64,000 nt of DNA from NCBI GenBank assembly GCA_964591705.1, contig CAZQCX010000003.1:1-64000 (forward strand), written 5' to 3'. Position numbers and translations under genes: made by a program. Positions 26,998 through 36,452 of the stretch are shown in pieces (the first letter of the stretch is position 1; each line of letters starts with the position of its first letter). Source of the stretch: UBA11855 sp964591705. Its GTDB lineage: Archaea > Thermoproteota > Bathyarchaeia > Bathyarchaeales > Bathycorpusculaceae. The notes under the pieces are model-generated. The model was not told the origin of the DNA. It did not search any database and worked only from the letters and a program-made list of their open reading frames with translations.

Positions 26998-27663
26998 ATG
27001 GATCCTAGCTTCATAAATGATTTATCGGTTCTAAAACAGTCTCAGATAGTGAGTCGTATTATGAAGAACAATGACCCTGAGGCGATTGGAAAGCTCCTGA
27101 ATTGCCTTAGTCTTCTGGAGGGCCAGTCTTCTGTTTTGTATCAAACGATAGCAGAGAAGGTGGAAATCCCATTTGTGAAATCGCTGATGCTCGCAATAGC
27201 CCACGATAGTCAGAAGCATTCAACATTGCTCAAGGGAATCGGTGAGAGTATTAGCCAGAAAGATGTCAAGCCTAAGGAATGTCAGAGGAATTTGGGGGCA
27301 TCTCTGCGTGCTATTGTGACTCTTCAAATGGAGATCGAGAAAAAGGGGAAACTGGCTGATCGGGACCTGCTTGAGCTGTCAGAAAAACTCGAGGTTCTGG
27401 AAAGTGCAGTTGGCGAAGAGTACCACGTTTTTATGCAATTGAAGACTCTGGTATTCATGACTGAACACATAAACCGAGACTACGAAGTGGATTTATCAAG
27501 CCTCAAGACAGTCTTCGCAAGGATAATAAATGATGAGGAACATCACAGAGAATTGATTGCTAAAACCAGAGGTATCATAGAACGCAAAGGAAAACCTAAG
27601 GGCATTCCTCCTCCGATTGTGCGATATCAAAATCCCGATGCCTGGATACGTGCAACAAGCTGA
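26998..27663 (+). CDS. Ferritin-like diiron-carboxylate domain protein
   Basis: About 221 residues from ATG 26998, 22 bases after a TATA-like ggttatac; an upstream ATG at 26944 would add a hydrophobic stretch that lies before this promoter. Four long helices carry candidate metal ligands: Glu in LLEGQSSVLYQ, DSQKHS, EYHVF, and NDEEHHREL. This resembles rubrerythrin/ferritin-like proteins. Iron or peroxide handling is the usual role, but the exact family is uncertain. Confidence 0.55.
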   Translation: MDPSFINDLSVLKQSQIVSRIMKNNDPEAIGKLLNCLSLLEGQSSVLYQTIAEKVEIPFVKSLMLAIAHDSQKHSTLLKGIGESISQKDVKPKECQRNLGASLRAIVTLQMEIEKKGKLADRDLLELSEKLEVLESAVGEEYHVFMQLKTLVFMTEHINRDYEVDLSSLKTVFARIINDEEHHRELIAKTRGIIERKGKPKGIPPPIVRYQNPDAWIRATS

Positions 27664-27670
27664 AGTTTCA

Positions 27671-28708
27671 CTATTCTGGAAGACACCCTTTCTTGAATTT
27701 GGAAAAGTCTTTTTTGTGGTAAACGCGATTCTCACATATTATGGCTGACACATAACTGAGTGGCGTAATATCGAATGCAGGGTTCAAGACTCGCACACCT
27801 TTCGTTGCGACCTCAACCGTGCCCAAGTGTGTTACTTCTGTCGGTTTTCTTTCCTCAATTTTGACTTCCGCTGATGTACGACTCAAATCAAAAGTGGATT
27901 TTGGCGCAGCTACGTAAAATGGAATGTTGTGTTCTTTGGCCACTACTGCAACAGTGAAAGTTCCGATTTTGTTGATGACCGCATCTTGGACTATTCGGTC
28001 TGCGCCCACTATGACCGAGTTTGCAAGTTTCTTCTGCAAGACGTAGCCTACCATATTATCAGTAATAAGCGTAACAGGAATTCCTTCGCGTTTTAGCTCG
28101 TAGGTTGTAAGCCTCGCACCTTGCAAAAGAGGTCGGGTTTCTGTCGCTATAACCTTGATCCTCTTTCCTTGGTTCCACGCAGCCCTTATCACTCCCAAAG
28201 CTGTTCCATATTCGACAGTTGCGAGTTCGCCTGCGTTGCAGTGAGTCAGGATGACTTCACCGTCGTCTATGAGTCCAGCTCCGTTTTTGCCTATTGAAAG
28301 GTTGGCCGCTGCATCTTCATCCGCTATGTTCTGCGCCTCCTGTGTCACCATCTTTTTCAGGTCGGCTAGGTTTCCATGGTGAGTTCTTGCTTTACTGAGT
28401 ACCCTGTCAACTGCCCAGAATAGATTCACAGCAGTAGGTCTGGTACTCTTTATTGTCTCTGCTGCACTCCCCAGTTCACTCAATAGCTGTTCGGTTGTTT
28501 TTACCTTTGAATGATACGCCGCCAAAGCCAGGGCAAATCCTGCCGCAGCACCTAGTAACGGGGCACCTCTTATCCTGAGATTCCTGATCGCCTCAGCCAT
28601 TTCTTCGACAGTTTCTATCCTAAGTAATGCAACTTCATGGGGAAGCACTGTTTGGTCCACCGTAACAACGGCGCCGTTGCGCCATTTGATCGTTCGCAAA
28701 GTTTTCAC
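27671..28708 (-). CDS. mtnA: S-methyl-5-thioribose-1-phosphate isomerase (or related aldose-phosphate isomerase)
   Basis: 345 residues, eIF2B-like fold. RIRGAPLLGAAAGFALA starts the substrate-binding part. Catalytic Cys157 is in THCNAG and Asp237 in VGADRI. Converts methylthioribose-1-P to methylthioribulose-1-P in methionine salvage. Archaeal relatives act as ribose-1,5-bisphosphate isomerase; the full N-terminal domain and HCNAG favour MtnA. GTG start. Confidence 0.85.
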   Translation of the reverse strand: MKTLRTIKWRNGAVVTVDQTVLPHEVALLRIETVEEMAEAIRNLRIRGAPLLGAAAGFALALAAYHSKVKTTEQLLSELGSAAETIKSTRPTAVNLFWAVDRVLSKARTHHGNLADLKKMVTQEAQNIADEDAAANLSIGKNGAGLIDDGEVILTHCNAGELATVEYGTALGVIRAAWNQGKRIKVIATETRPLLQGARLTTYELKREGIPVTLITDNMVGYVLQKKLANSVIVGADRIVQDAVINKIGTFTVAVVAKEHNIPFYVAAPKSTFDLSRTSAEVKIEERKPTEVTHLGTVEVATKGVRVLNPAFDITPLSYVSAIICENRVYHKKDFSKFKKGCLPE

Positions 28709-28742
28709 TCATTGAAAAGATGCTTATGAGGGTGTTTATCGT

Positions 28743-29504
28743 TTAGGGATGACGACTTTCTGCTTCCAATGGTGACTTCAGGTAGGTCACAACTTCAACA
28801 GGAGAGTCGTTTCCAAATTTCAGGCGTTTTTTCCACTCGTCTCCCACTGAAATCAGTGAGAAGACCCCTGCGATTTCTGCCTTAGCCTTCTTCACGAGGT
28901 TCACGAGGGCTTCTTGTGTTTCCCCGCTCTTGATCATATCATCTACCACCAGAACGCTGTCTCTTTTCTTCATGGCTTCTTTGGGAATATAGAGTGTTAC
29001 TGTTACGCCAGAATCCTTTCCCAAAATGTAGGTTTCGTCCAAAAATGCCTTAACGCCGACTTCCTTGTTTCTCTTCGCTACGATTATATTAACTCCAAGC
29101 GCGTTTCCCACCATTGTGGCGAGAGGAACTCCGTCAACCGCAGCTGTTATGATCTTTGTTACTCGCTTTCCAGCGAAACTCGCAAGTGCGTGATTGGCTG
29201 CCTGTTGAAGGATGTTGTAGTCGCCCACGATTTCTGTGTTGTCAAAGTAGCCGTTTTCATCAAATCTGATTCTGTTTCGCAGTTCTGTTTCCAACCCAAC
29301 GAGTTTTGTGAGAACACGCCAGAGTTGTTTTGCCCGTGTGGTATTGGGTAGGACGTGTCCTTTCGCGTAACGGCTCAAGACCGTGACTGGCAAACCAGTT
29401 TTGGATGCCAATTCTCGATAGGTGATGTTACGCTTATATTTGGCAGTTTTCAACAACTCGATTGTCATTAGCCTGAGTTTCAAATCTTCTGCATGAGTGC
29501 TCAT
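28743..29504 (-). CDS. HTH-phosphoribosyltransferase regulator (GfcR/PurR-like)
   Basis: 253 residues from ATG 29504. An N-terminal helix-turn-helix (NITYRELASKTGLPVTVLSRYAKGHVLP) is fused to an orotate-PRTase-like domain with PRPP loop VLVVDDMIKSGETQEAL. This is the architecture of archaeal GfcR-type transcription regulators, in which the PRTase domain senses a metabolite. A separate true PyrE is at 51223-51858, which supports a regulatory role here. Confidence 0.75.
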   Translation of the reverse strand: MSTHAEDLKLRLMTIELLKTAKYKRNITYRELASKTGLPVTVLSRYAKGHVLPNTTRAKQLWRVLTKLVGLETELRNRIRFDENGYFDNTEIVGDYNILQQAANHALASFAGKRVTKIITAAVDGVPLATMVGNALGVNIIVAKRNKEVGVKAFLDETYILGKDSGVTVTLYIPKEAMKKRDSVLVVDDMIKSGETQEALVNLVKKAKAEIAGVFSLISVGDEWKKRLKFGNDSPVEVVTYLKSPLEAESRHP

Positions 29505-29705
29505 ACACAGTCCCCTACACACTTACGAATCAAATACTGCAGCATTTACCCCATAGTGTTTATTGCCAATTTATAGCTTCCGTTAAAAAAGAAAATCTCC
29601 TGTACGATGTTCAGCCAATCCAGTACCCCTTGAATTCTTTTCGAAAGACTTCACTGGTCAAGGTTTTTAAAAGTCATCTTTGCTTTATTCTGGGAAGCGT
29701 GAACT

Positions 29706-30221
29706 TTGGTGCAGAAGGGTACACGACTGATCATTGCTGCCTTTTTTGGCTCCATCATATTTGTTTCGAGGCTATTTGTGCCCGTGCCTCTGGATAGACT
29801 GCTTATAGCTGTGGATGCTGTATTGCTTGCTCTGAGTGGACTTTTCATAAAGAACTACGGCGCAATCTATGTCGCAGTTGTTGGAGGTAGCCTTGTAGGG
29901 TTGGCGCGTCCTTCTCTATTGCCGTTCTCATTTGCCTTCTTTGTCTTATTCGGATGCTTCGTAGATCTGTCATTCTTCCTCTGGAGAATCAGAGCAACCC
30001 CTGAGGGAGTTGATCGCAAGAGGCTTATGATCGCTATGGCTTTCAGCACTTTGCTAATCGGCTTTTTGAGTTACTATGCAATTACCCTGTTCCCACAATT
30101 GATTCCAAGCTCTCCTATGCTTGATCTTATTGTTGCCTTCATGGGTCCTGCAACTGGTGCAACCGCTGGCTATGCAGCAGCCTACCTTTGGAATAAGTAT
30201 CTCAAAAACATCAATCTTTGA
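29706..30221 (+). CDS. Five-TM membrane protein, possibly ECF-type S component
   Basis: 171 residues from TTG 29706, about 38 bases after a TATA-like ttttaaaag. Around five hydrophobic helices, small-residue rich (GGSLVGLARPSLLPF, MGPATGATAGYAAAYLW). The pattern of short helices with Gly/Ala-rich turns resembles substrate-binding subunits of ECF transporters. No transporter ATPase is nearby, so the role is a guess. Confidence 0.6.
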   Translation: MVQKGTRLIIAAFFGSIIFVSRLFVPVPLDRLLIAVDAVLLALSGLFIKNYGAIYVAVVGGSLVGLARPSLLPFSFAFFVLFGCFVDLSFFLWRIRATPEGVDRKRLMIAMAFSTLLIGFLSYYAITLFPQLIPSSPMLDLIVAFMGPATGATAGYAAAYLWNKYLKNINL

Positions 30222-30600
30222 ACTATTCCTATCGTCGTAGTATTTCAGCTCCGAAAATACTACTTTTAAGCTCAACCGGAGAAAGACCTATAAACACGCA
30301 GAGGTTGAGTTCTGATGGGTCTCTTTTGGCGAAAAAGTAAAGCGATCAAGCAGTGGCGTGAGAGAGCAAGAATGATCGATACAAGAAAGACGCGGTTAAT
30401 TCTCTTAGGCAATTCTGACGCTAATCACGCGCTATTAATGTCCTGCCAAAACCTAAATGCCACAAGTTCAGCGTAAGACTTGTACCACTGTGGTAATCCT
30501 TCTTCTCAGCACTGATCGCTATCTCAAACAACCAGTTAGAAAAAGACCATGACGATCCTCCACAAGACACTCTATTCTTCTATCGTGTTTTGCATTTAGT
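30222..30600. other. Intergenic region next to integration scar; one doubtful small ORF
   Basis: A possible 53-residue frame runs 30315-30476 (start MGLFWRKSKAIKQWRERAR), preceded by gaggttgag and a TATA-like cttttaag near 30262. It is basic and has no known domain. The rest carries no recognisable feature except a short palindrome TACCActgTGGTA near 30484. Confidence 0.3.
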
Positions 30601-30625
30601 TGGCGGGCCCGGAGGGACTTAAACC
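30601..30625 (-). repeat. tRNA 3'-end-like fragment, probable att site of an integrated element
   Basis: Read on the minus strand, 25 bases give T-loop-like TTTAAGT, T-stem 3' strand CCCTC, acceptor 3' strand CGGGCCC, discriminator G and CCA. The matching 5' half of a tRNA is absent; the bases before it (aatgg) cannot pair with CCCTC. It lies 14 bases beyond the stop of a broken integrase gene, the expected place for an attachment-site half. Confidence 0.5.
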
Positions 30626-30638
30626 ATTAAGCACGATT

Positions 30639-31157
30639 TTAGCCTGTTGCTTCATGTCTTATCAGCTCCTTTCGTTGGTTGCTTAGCACGACGAGTTGGT
30701 GGTTTTCGATGTCTGCTGGGTTTACGCGGGTGATTGCACCTTCAGCTAGTGCACCTTTTGGCAAGAGTTGTTCTGGGTTAATTCCCCATGCGCGTATTAT
30801 TTCTATAAGTGCGTCTACTTTGCTGACTTTGGTTTTTGGTATGATGGATAAGCCGGCTGCTGCGTAGATGTTTCTTAGTTTGTCTATTCCTAGGCTTTAG
30901 ATGTCGTGGTAGGTGTCTACGGTGTGTCCCATCATGTAATCAACGTCGTCTGGTTGGACTCCTAGTGCTAGCATTTGTGTTTTGAAGTATTTGCGTAGGC
31001 TGTGGGCTCTTAGGTCGAACACGCGACCTCGTTTTTGTTTAATTATGCCTGCCTCTATGTATAGGTCGTGTACTACTTTGCGGACCTGTTTTGCGCCCGC
31101 TTTTGGGTACAGTTCATTTTGTAGGTCTTGTTCCTCATCATTGTCTTCGTTAACAGT
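30639..31157 (-). pseudogene. Tyrosine recombinase/integrase remnant (C-terminal half, internal stop)
   Basis: No ATG/GTG/TTG-initiated frame covers it, but minus-strand translation shows an integrase C-terminus. HSLRKYFKTQM contains the HxxR box; YMMGHTVDTYHDI contains the GH motif and the likely Tyr nucleophile. After TAA at 30897-30899 the same frame continues SLGIDKLRNIYAAAGLSIIPKTKVSK and ends at 30639. The N-terminal half is missing: a TGA blocks the frame at 31158. This is a decayed integrase of an archaeal mobile element, adjacent to an att-like tRNA fragment. Confidence 0.75.
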
Positions 31158-31215
31158 TCAGAGCTTGATCTCTTTCTTTGAGTTTTAACTGAACCAAAAC
31201 AACCTTCTGAACAAC

Positions 31216-32130
31216 TTAGGAACAGCCACGCTCGCGCGATTGCTTAGCTACAAGGTACAAGCTGATGAAAACAAACGCAGCCCCAGCGATCTGAATCACT
31301 GTCATGCTTTCAAATAGGATTATCCATGCTGAGGCAACTGCGAAAACTGTGACAAGATTCTCGTATAAGGCTGTTCTTGCGCCACCTAAATGGTCGACAC
31401 CCATATACCACAAAACATAAGCTATGCCCACAGCGCCTATGGCTGAAAACATAAGACCCATCCACGAGTAGACTGAAACGGCGCTCCAGTTCTGAGTCTC
31501 CAATGATGGGATCCCGATAAGGACAAGCGGTATGGTGCCGATGGCCATTGTTATGGCGGTTAGTTTAAGCGGTGAGTACTCATTAAGCATGGGTTTTGAT
31601 AGCACTGTGTAGATGCTCCAGCATATTGGGTTGCCTATTACTAAGAGGTCTCCGATTATGCTCTGATCGCCCAATGTTGGTATTCTGCCCGTTCCCAGTA
31701 TGATCATCAGGACACCTGTGAAAGATAGGACAACACTTTGCACAGTTCGACTCGTTATTTTTTCAACCTTGAGGAGTGCCCCAAAAAGTACAATGAAAAT
31801 GGGCGTGGTAGCCAAAAGCAGCGCAGAGTTGGTTGCTGTGGTAAGCGCAATGCCGTTTATGAAAAACAGTTGGTAAGCAGTATTTCCTATCAAAGCAAGC
31901 ATCACGAAACGACGCAAGTCTTTTCTGCAGATTCCAATCTTTCGTTCTCTTAGCCATAACGCTGTTAGAAGAAAGAGCGACGCTATGCTAAACCGTACAG
32001 CGTTAAAAGCTAAGGGGTTGAAATCCGAGAGCGCTCCTTTGACGGCAGTGAAGTTTATTCCCCAAATAATACTCATGGCAACTAGCAGCAGATCCAACGA
32101 CGAAAATCTGCGACTAGCAGTGGTACTCAA
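31216..32130 (-). CDS. EamA/DMT-superfamily transporter
   Basis: 304 residues with ten predicted TM helices in two EamA repeats: IIWGINFTAVKGAL begins repeat 1, PICWSIYTVLSKPML begins repeat 2. Drug/metabolite exporters of this type often move amino acids or nucleotide sugars; substrate unknown. It borders the integrase remnant, so it may mark an insertion-prone boundary. Confidence 0.85.
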   Translation of the reverse strand: MSTTASRRFSSLDLLLVAMSIIWGINFTAVKGALSDFNPLAFNAVRFSIASLFLLTALWLRERKIGICRKDLRRFVMLALIGNTAYQLFFINGIALTTATNSALLLATTPIFIVLFGALLKVEKITSRTVQSVVLSFTGVLMIILGTGRIPTLGDQSIIGDLLVIGNPICWSIYTVLSKPMLNEYSPLKLTAITMAIGTIPLVLIGIPSLETQNWSAVSVYSWMGLMFSAIGAVGIAYVLWYMGVDHLGGARTALYENLVTVFAVASAWIILFESMTVIQIAGAAFVFISLYLVAKQSRERGCS

Positions 32131-32189
32131 TTCATCTCAACTCGAATTGGTTTTGCCGTGTCTACGACTGCCTCAGCTTTGGCTTTGCG

Positions 32190-32846
32190 CTAGTCTATGA
32201 GCAACAGTGCGAAAGACTCGGGATTCTTCTCGAAAGGAAACGTGATCGAGATGCCAGCTTTCTGAGCGGTTTTTTTCACGTTCACACCTACTCCATCTTC
32301 AGAATAACGAGCTAGATTTGGGTGAGCACAAATCCGCGTTTCAGTGTTGCATTTCTCGCAGAGTTGACAGTGCCCAGACACAAAAGCTACTGCGAGAGTA
32401 TAGCCTTTGCTCATGGCTGCTTTCTCCAGATCGACCACGGTTTGCAACATTTTACGCTTGTCTTCTTTCCATTTGGCCCAAAACTTTTGCGTCCTTTCTT
32501 TTACATCCTGAGGCAAGGTCGGGTCGCTCTCAGCAATCATCAGTTTCTTCATAACTTCTTGATCCGCCTCAGCTTCTGATCTGAACTTCATGAACATGGC
32601 ATAACTGTATTCGCTAATGATTTTTCTAAACTCCCCGGCTGATGGAGTGTAAGGTGGGCACGCCATCGTTTTGCCATAATTTGGACATCCGACCTTGCAC
32701 TTTAAAACAACACGGTCTTCAACGACAACCCAGTTAGCGGGGATAATTTTGGCGTCAGAAGCTCCAGCCTCAATCGCCAATTTTCTCAAGAAGTCAAACT
32801 TTTCCAGGTCATTTCGTGAAGCCATGTCATTTTCGCCGTCTTTCAC
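32190..32846 (-). CDS. DUF2284 metal-binding protein
   Basis: 218 residues, GTG start; ATG seven codons later is also possible. Cysteine motifs: CKVGCPNYGKTMACPPYTP near the N-terminus and CQLCEKCNTETRICAHPNLARYS near the C-terminus, the DUF2284 signature. The Cys spacing suggests an iron-sulfur or zinc site. Physiological role is not established. Confidence 0.8.
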   Translation of the reverse strand: MKDGENDMASRNDLEKFDFLRKLAIEAGASDAKIIPANWVVVEDRVVLKCKVGCPNYGKTMACPPYTPSAGEFRKIISEYSYAMFMKFRSEAEADQEVMKKLMIAESDPTLPQDVKERTQKFWAKWKEDKRKMLQTVVDLEKAAMSKGYTLAVAFVSGHCQLCEKCNTETRICAHPNLARYSEDGVGVNVKKTAQKAGISITFPFEKNPESFALLLID

Positions 32847-33082
32847 CCTTGATTACTACACGTCATATAAACATTTGGCAAACGAAGGGCCTCATTTTTT
32901 GGAATGTCAAGGAGAAAGCGGGCTAGAATAGTTGCTTTTCCTCTGGTTTTGGGTTGTTGCTCCATTTTCCGAGCACAAGAATAATATAGAGTATGCTGAA
33001 ATCTCTTGTTTGTTGAGGCGCGGTAAGAATCAGAGCCAAAATTAGCAAAATAGGATACGTCAATAAAATCAGAGATAACGTC

Positions 33083-34183
33083 ATGAGTATTAACAGAAAG
33101 AAGCTCGAACCTTTGTATGAAACTTTGAAAGCCGCGGACTGCGTTGTTTGCTCCGGCGCAGGCAGATCACTGTATTCTCTGAATGCGGCCATGAGCCAGA
33201 TTGCAGTGAGCCAAATAGGCTGGAGAAACAAGGTAGTTCTGACTCCAGATGATCCTGGTTTTCCAGGAAAAAGCATGTACGAAGCCGCTTATGATCTGGA
33301 ACGTCGCTACAAGAAAATTCTGTTGTTGATGAACTCAGGAAGCGGCTACTCAGATGATCCGCTGGTCATGGCTCAAGACTTAGCTCGGTACATGGATGAA
33401 AAGAAGACGTCGAAATTCTCCATGGGTTTGTTGACGTCTAGCTCGGAATCGCCGTTAACTCAGATAGCGAGTCAGCATGGTCATGTGATTCAGCTGAAAG
33501 GGCGCGGGAAATCCAAGCCTTCATTCGAATATAGCGAGACAGGAATGATGGGCGACATCTTTGAACTAGGTACGCTTTCCTTGTTGGGCATGATGATCGA
33601 AGCCATATTCCGAAATCTAGAGTTAGACGAAGTTTTTCAGCTCTGCGGTGAAGAATTTGAAAAGATAGGCTCCATCATAGACGCTAACCTGGAATCCGAG
33701 ACTTACACTCAACTTGTGGACTTGCTTGAAAGGCGAACCAATCTGTTCATGGGCGGAAAAGGCACTGCGGATCAAATCGCCAAGATGACTGCTATCAGGC
33801 TTTTTCACATAAAAAGCTTCTTGGGAGACGAGGTGTACGTTACCAGGGGGGTGAATACCCCTCATCCCAGGGCAGGCGACTTGGAGATCCTCTTGTCTTT
33901 TTCAGGAGAAACCAAACCCGTCCTTATTTGGTGCGATGTTATGAAGAAATTCAACGGGAAAGTTCTAGGAATAACCGGATGTAAAGATTCAACACTCGCC
34001 AAGAAAACGGACCTGAAAATAGTGTTGGAAGAGGAAACAAAACCTGGAACGCCCAGAAGATTCTACACGAGAGCAGCCTATGTGCTGAGCCCATTGCCAG
34101 TCAAACTTGCAGAGAGGCTTGGTCAAAGAGGACTAAGGCTGCCTGAATATATAATCAGCTGGTACCACTCGGCCACACAGTAG
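33083..34183 (+). CDS. Tandem SIS-domain protein (duplicated hexuloisomerase-like)
   Basis: 366 residues with two SIS (sugar isomerase) domains. The first (about 1-175) has CSGAGRSLY and LMNSGSGYSDDPL; the second (about 190-366) has FMGGKGTADQIAKM and ILLSFSGETKPVL. Both resemble 6-phospho-3-hexuloisomerase. Single-domain enzymes dimerise, so a fused pair is unusual; the second phosphate-binding loop is divergent, which suggests one active and one degenerate half. Substrate unproven. Confidence 0.65.
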   Translation: MSINRKKLEPLYETLKAADCVVCSGAGRSLYSLNAAMSQIAVSQIGWRNKVVLTPDDPGFPGKSMYEAAYDLERRYKKILLLMNSGSGYSDDPLVMAQDLARYMDEKKTSKFSMGLLTSSSESPLTQIASQHGHVIQLKGRGKSKPSFEYSETGMMGDIFELGTLSLLGMMIEAIFRNLELDEVFQLCGEEFEKIGSIIDANLESETYTQLVDLLERRTNLFMGGKGTADQIAKMTAIRLFHIKSFLGDEVYVTRGVNTPHPRAGDLEILLSFSGETKPVLIWCDVMKKFNGKVLGITGCKDSTLAKKTDLKIVLEEETKPGTPRRFYTRAAYVLSPLPVKLAERLGQRGLRLPEYIISWYHSATQ

Positions 34184-34230
34184 GTTCTATAAGCTTTGAA
34201 TACTCGGCAGGTGAATTAGCGGTCGGAGAA

Positions 34231-35028
34231 TTGAGCATGGATTTCCTCCAAACAATAGTGCTTGGTTTGATTCAGGGCTTGACCGAGTGGCTTCCCATTT
34301 CAAGCACGGGGCATCTGAGGCTTGCTAAGGACTTGATGGGGCTTCAGTTGCCGGCACTTTTCGACGGGTTGTTGCATGTAGGAACGCTGGTTGTGACTGT
34401 TGCTTTCTTCCGCAAAAATATCAGGAGTCTTTTGGTTTCCCTGCGCAACTTGGATTTTCATTCAGAAAATGGCAGACTGTTGCCTTTGATAGCTTTGGGA
34501 ACTTTGCCGACCATCCTCATAGGTTTCTTTTTCGGTGATGTATTTGATGCCTTCTTCAAAGGTTTTTTGCCTTTGGCAGGAGCGTTTGTGTTGTGCGGAA
34601 TTGTGCTCTGTCTTTCGAAGAGCGGAAAGGAGACTGACAGCAACCCCAGTTTGATTGATGCAGCACTCATAGGGACAGCACAGGGATTAGCAATAGTTCC
34701 TGGAATCAGCCGCAGCGGAGTGACAATTGCCATAGCACTGTTGCTTGGAATAAGGCGTGAGAGAGCATTTGCATTTTCCTTTTTGCTTTCGATTCCAGCA
34801 ATCACAGGCGCCGTGGGGTTAACGTTCTGCACCCGCTACAACTCGCTTGTTGCATCTGGAGTTGGCTTGCTCGAAGTTCTCTTGGGAGTTGCCTTTTCGA
34901 TGTTGATTGGCTACTTCGCCCTCAGACTACTCAGCAAGGTGTTGATGCTGAAAAAGCTGCACTTGTTTGCGCCGTACTGTTGGGCAGTTGCTGTTGTTCT
35001 TCTCGGGTTAAGCATCAGTGGATTCTAG
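34231..35028 (+). CDS. uppP: Undecaprenyl-diphosphatase family protein (UppP/BacA)
   Basis: 265 residues, polytopic. Signature loops QGLTEWLPISSTGHL (16-29) and VPGISRSGVT are intact. TTG 34231 or ATG 34237 both follow ggtcggag. In bacteria it recycles the C55 lipid carrier; in archaea it probably dephosphorylates dolichol/polyprenyl diphosphate for surface glycosylation. Stop overlaps the end of cca (convergent). Confidence 0.9.
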   Translation: MSMDFLQTIVLGLIQGLTEWLPISSTGHLRLAKDLMGLQLPALFDGLLHVGTLVVTVAFFRKNIRSLLVSLRNLDFHSENGRLLPLIALGTLPTILIGFFFGDVFDAFFKGFLPLAGAFVLCGIVLCLSKSGKETDSNPSLIDAALIGTAQGLAIVPGISRSGVTIAIALLLGIRRERAFAFSFLLSIPAITGAVGLTFCTRYNSLVASGVGLLEVLLGVAFSMLIGYFALRLLSKVLMLKKLHLFAPYCWAVAVVLLGLSISGF

Positions 35029-36435
35029 CCAGAAGGGCTTTCCGTCAAGAAACTTGGTCAAAAACCCTGCAAATTCTTCATTGCTCTCATACAGCTCCAT
35101 AATCTCTGCGGCTCTTGCCACGGTGAATCTTTTGCTGAAAGCTTCAGAAAACAAGTCTGCGATTCCTGTGTTTTTTCCCCCGTCCTTAAGTTTGGTCTTC
35201 AGAAGCTTGACGGCGTTTATATGCTTCCGAGGTAGCAGCACTGTCCACCGTCCGTTCTCAAGATAAGGTCCGGAAATGACTTCAGCGTTGTCAACGTATT
35301 TGGCTAGGAAATTCTCGCTTTCATTTTTCTTTTCAATTGGGGGTCCTATGTGCCGCTTGATTTTAGGAATAACTGTTTGTTCAAGCTCAATGACAAATGC
35401 GCCCATCTTTTTTTCGTCTGTCCAAACAGTGTCGCGAAGGACGTGGAAATCGTTGAGTTCCAAAAGTTTTCTGAGTGCACGCTGGGTTTTGTAATACTGT
35501 CCCCATAGGATGTCGGGAACAGCTTGAACTGGGTCAAAAGTCAAGCAGAGTAGCGCCAGCTTTCGATTCTGCAGCTTGCTATGCAAATTTTCGATAGACC
35601 GCTTCTTTGTTGGGGGTGTGAAAAAGTTGGTGCTGGGCGCTTTCAAGAACGCTCTGGCTGCTCCGACGAAGGTATGGATTTTCTGGGTTTGAACCGCTGA
35701 CGCCACGTTTCTTCCTTTGTCCACAGGGTCTATAACCACCAAGGGTTCCGGGAAAGCGGGCTTCAAATCTCTCTCCGAGCTCTTGTAGTAGCCTTCAATA
35801 TCTATGATCATCTTGTGGGAGCATTCGGAAAAGGCGCGCAGTGTTGTCACAAAAGAGCCATAGTGAAGAATAAGAAGCTCGCACAAGTACCCGCTGAAGC
35901 CACCTGTTTTTATCTCGGCACCGTAGACTTCAATGCCTTGCATGAACTTCTTGAGCAAGCGCACGTCGTCACGAAGGTTTCTAGATAGTTGTTTCAGTAT
36001 GTAGTCCGTGTGAAATGGCGTTCTGTCTGTCGCGCTTTTCCATTCTCCACGCTGACTGCAAAAACAAGGCACAATGTTGACCCTGAAGCCGTTCACAAAT
36101 GCCTCTAGATAGGGGTGCTCGGCGAAGCGTTCAATTTGCTTGGAGCCTGCAGTGACTTCTCTGGCGATTTCAAGGCTGACTTCAGCTAGTGTCTCAGGTG
36201 CTATTGTGAGAGGAAAACACATGAAGATATCGAGGTCAGGTGCTTCTCTGAGCCATGTGTCTTTTGCAACGGAGCCTTCCACGCGCACTTTTACTTCTAT
36301 TCCTCTTTTCTTGGCAGCGGACGCAACTTTCTCCTCGAGAGATTCGGCTGTGATTGCCACTTTCTCACGGTCTTCTATTGTTGGACTAATTGCAGCAAGG
36401 ATTTCGTTGCAGACTTTGTTGAGTTTGCTGCCCAT
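35008..36435 (-). CDS. cca: CCA-adding enzyme (archaeal class I tRNA nucleotidyltransferase)
   Basis: 475 residues. The catalytic nucleotidyltransferase head shows GSVAKDTW (54-61) and the metal-binding DLD (Asp67, Asp69). Neck, body and tail domains follow, in typical archaeal length. Adds or repairs the tRNA 3'-CCA. It lies 17 bases downstream of thpR, a common archaeal gene pair. Confidence 0.95.
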   Translation of the reverse strand: MGSKLNKVCNEILAAISPTIEDREKVAITAESLEEKVASAAKKRGIEVKVRVEGSVAKDTWLREAPDLDIFMCFPLTIAPETLAEVSLEIAREVTAGSKQIERFAEHPYLEAFVNGFRVNIVPCFCSQRGEWKSATDRTPFHTDYILKQLSRNLRDDVRLLKKFMQGIEVYGAEIKTGGFSGYLCELLILHYGSFVTTLRAFSECSHKMIIDIEGYYKSSERDLKPAFPEPLVVIDPVDKGRNVASAVQTQKIHTFVGAARAFLKAPSTNFFTPPTKKRSIENLHSKLQNRKLALLCLTFDPVQAVPDILWGQYYKTQRALRKLLELNDFHVLRDTVWTDEKKMGAFVIELEQTVIPKIKRHIGPPIEKKNESENFLAKYVDNAEVISGPYLENGRWTVLLPRKHINAVKLLKTKLKDGGKNTGIADLFSEAFSKRFTVARAAEIMELYESNEEFAGFLTKFLDGKPFWLESTDA

Positions 36436-36452
36436 TTACACCCTACCTTTGG

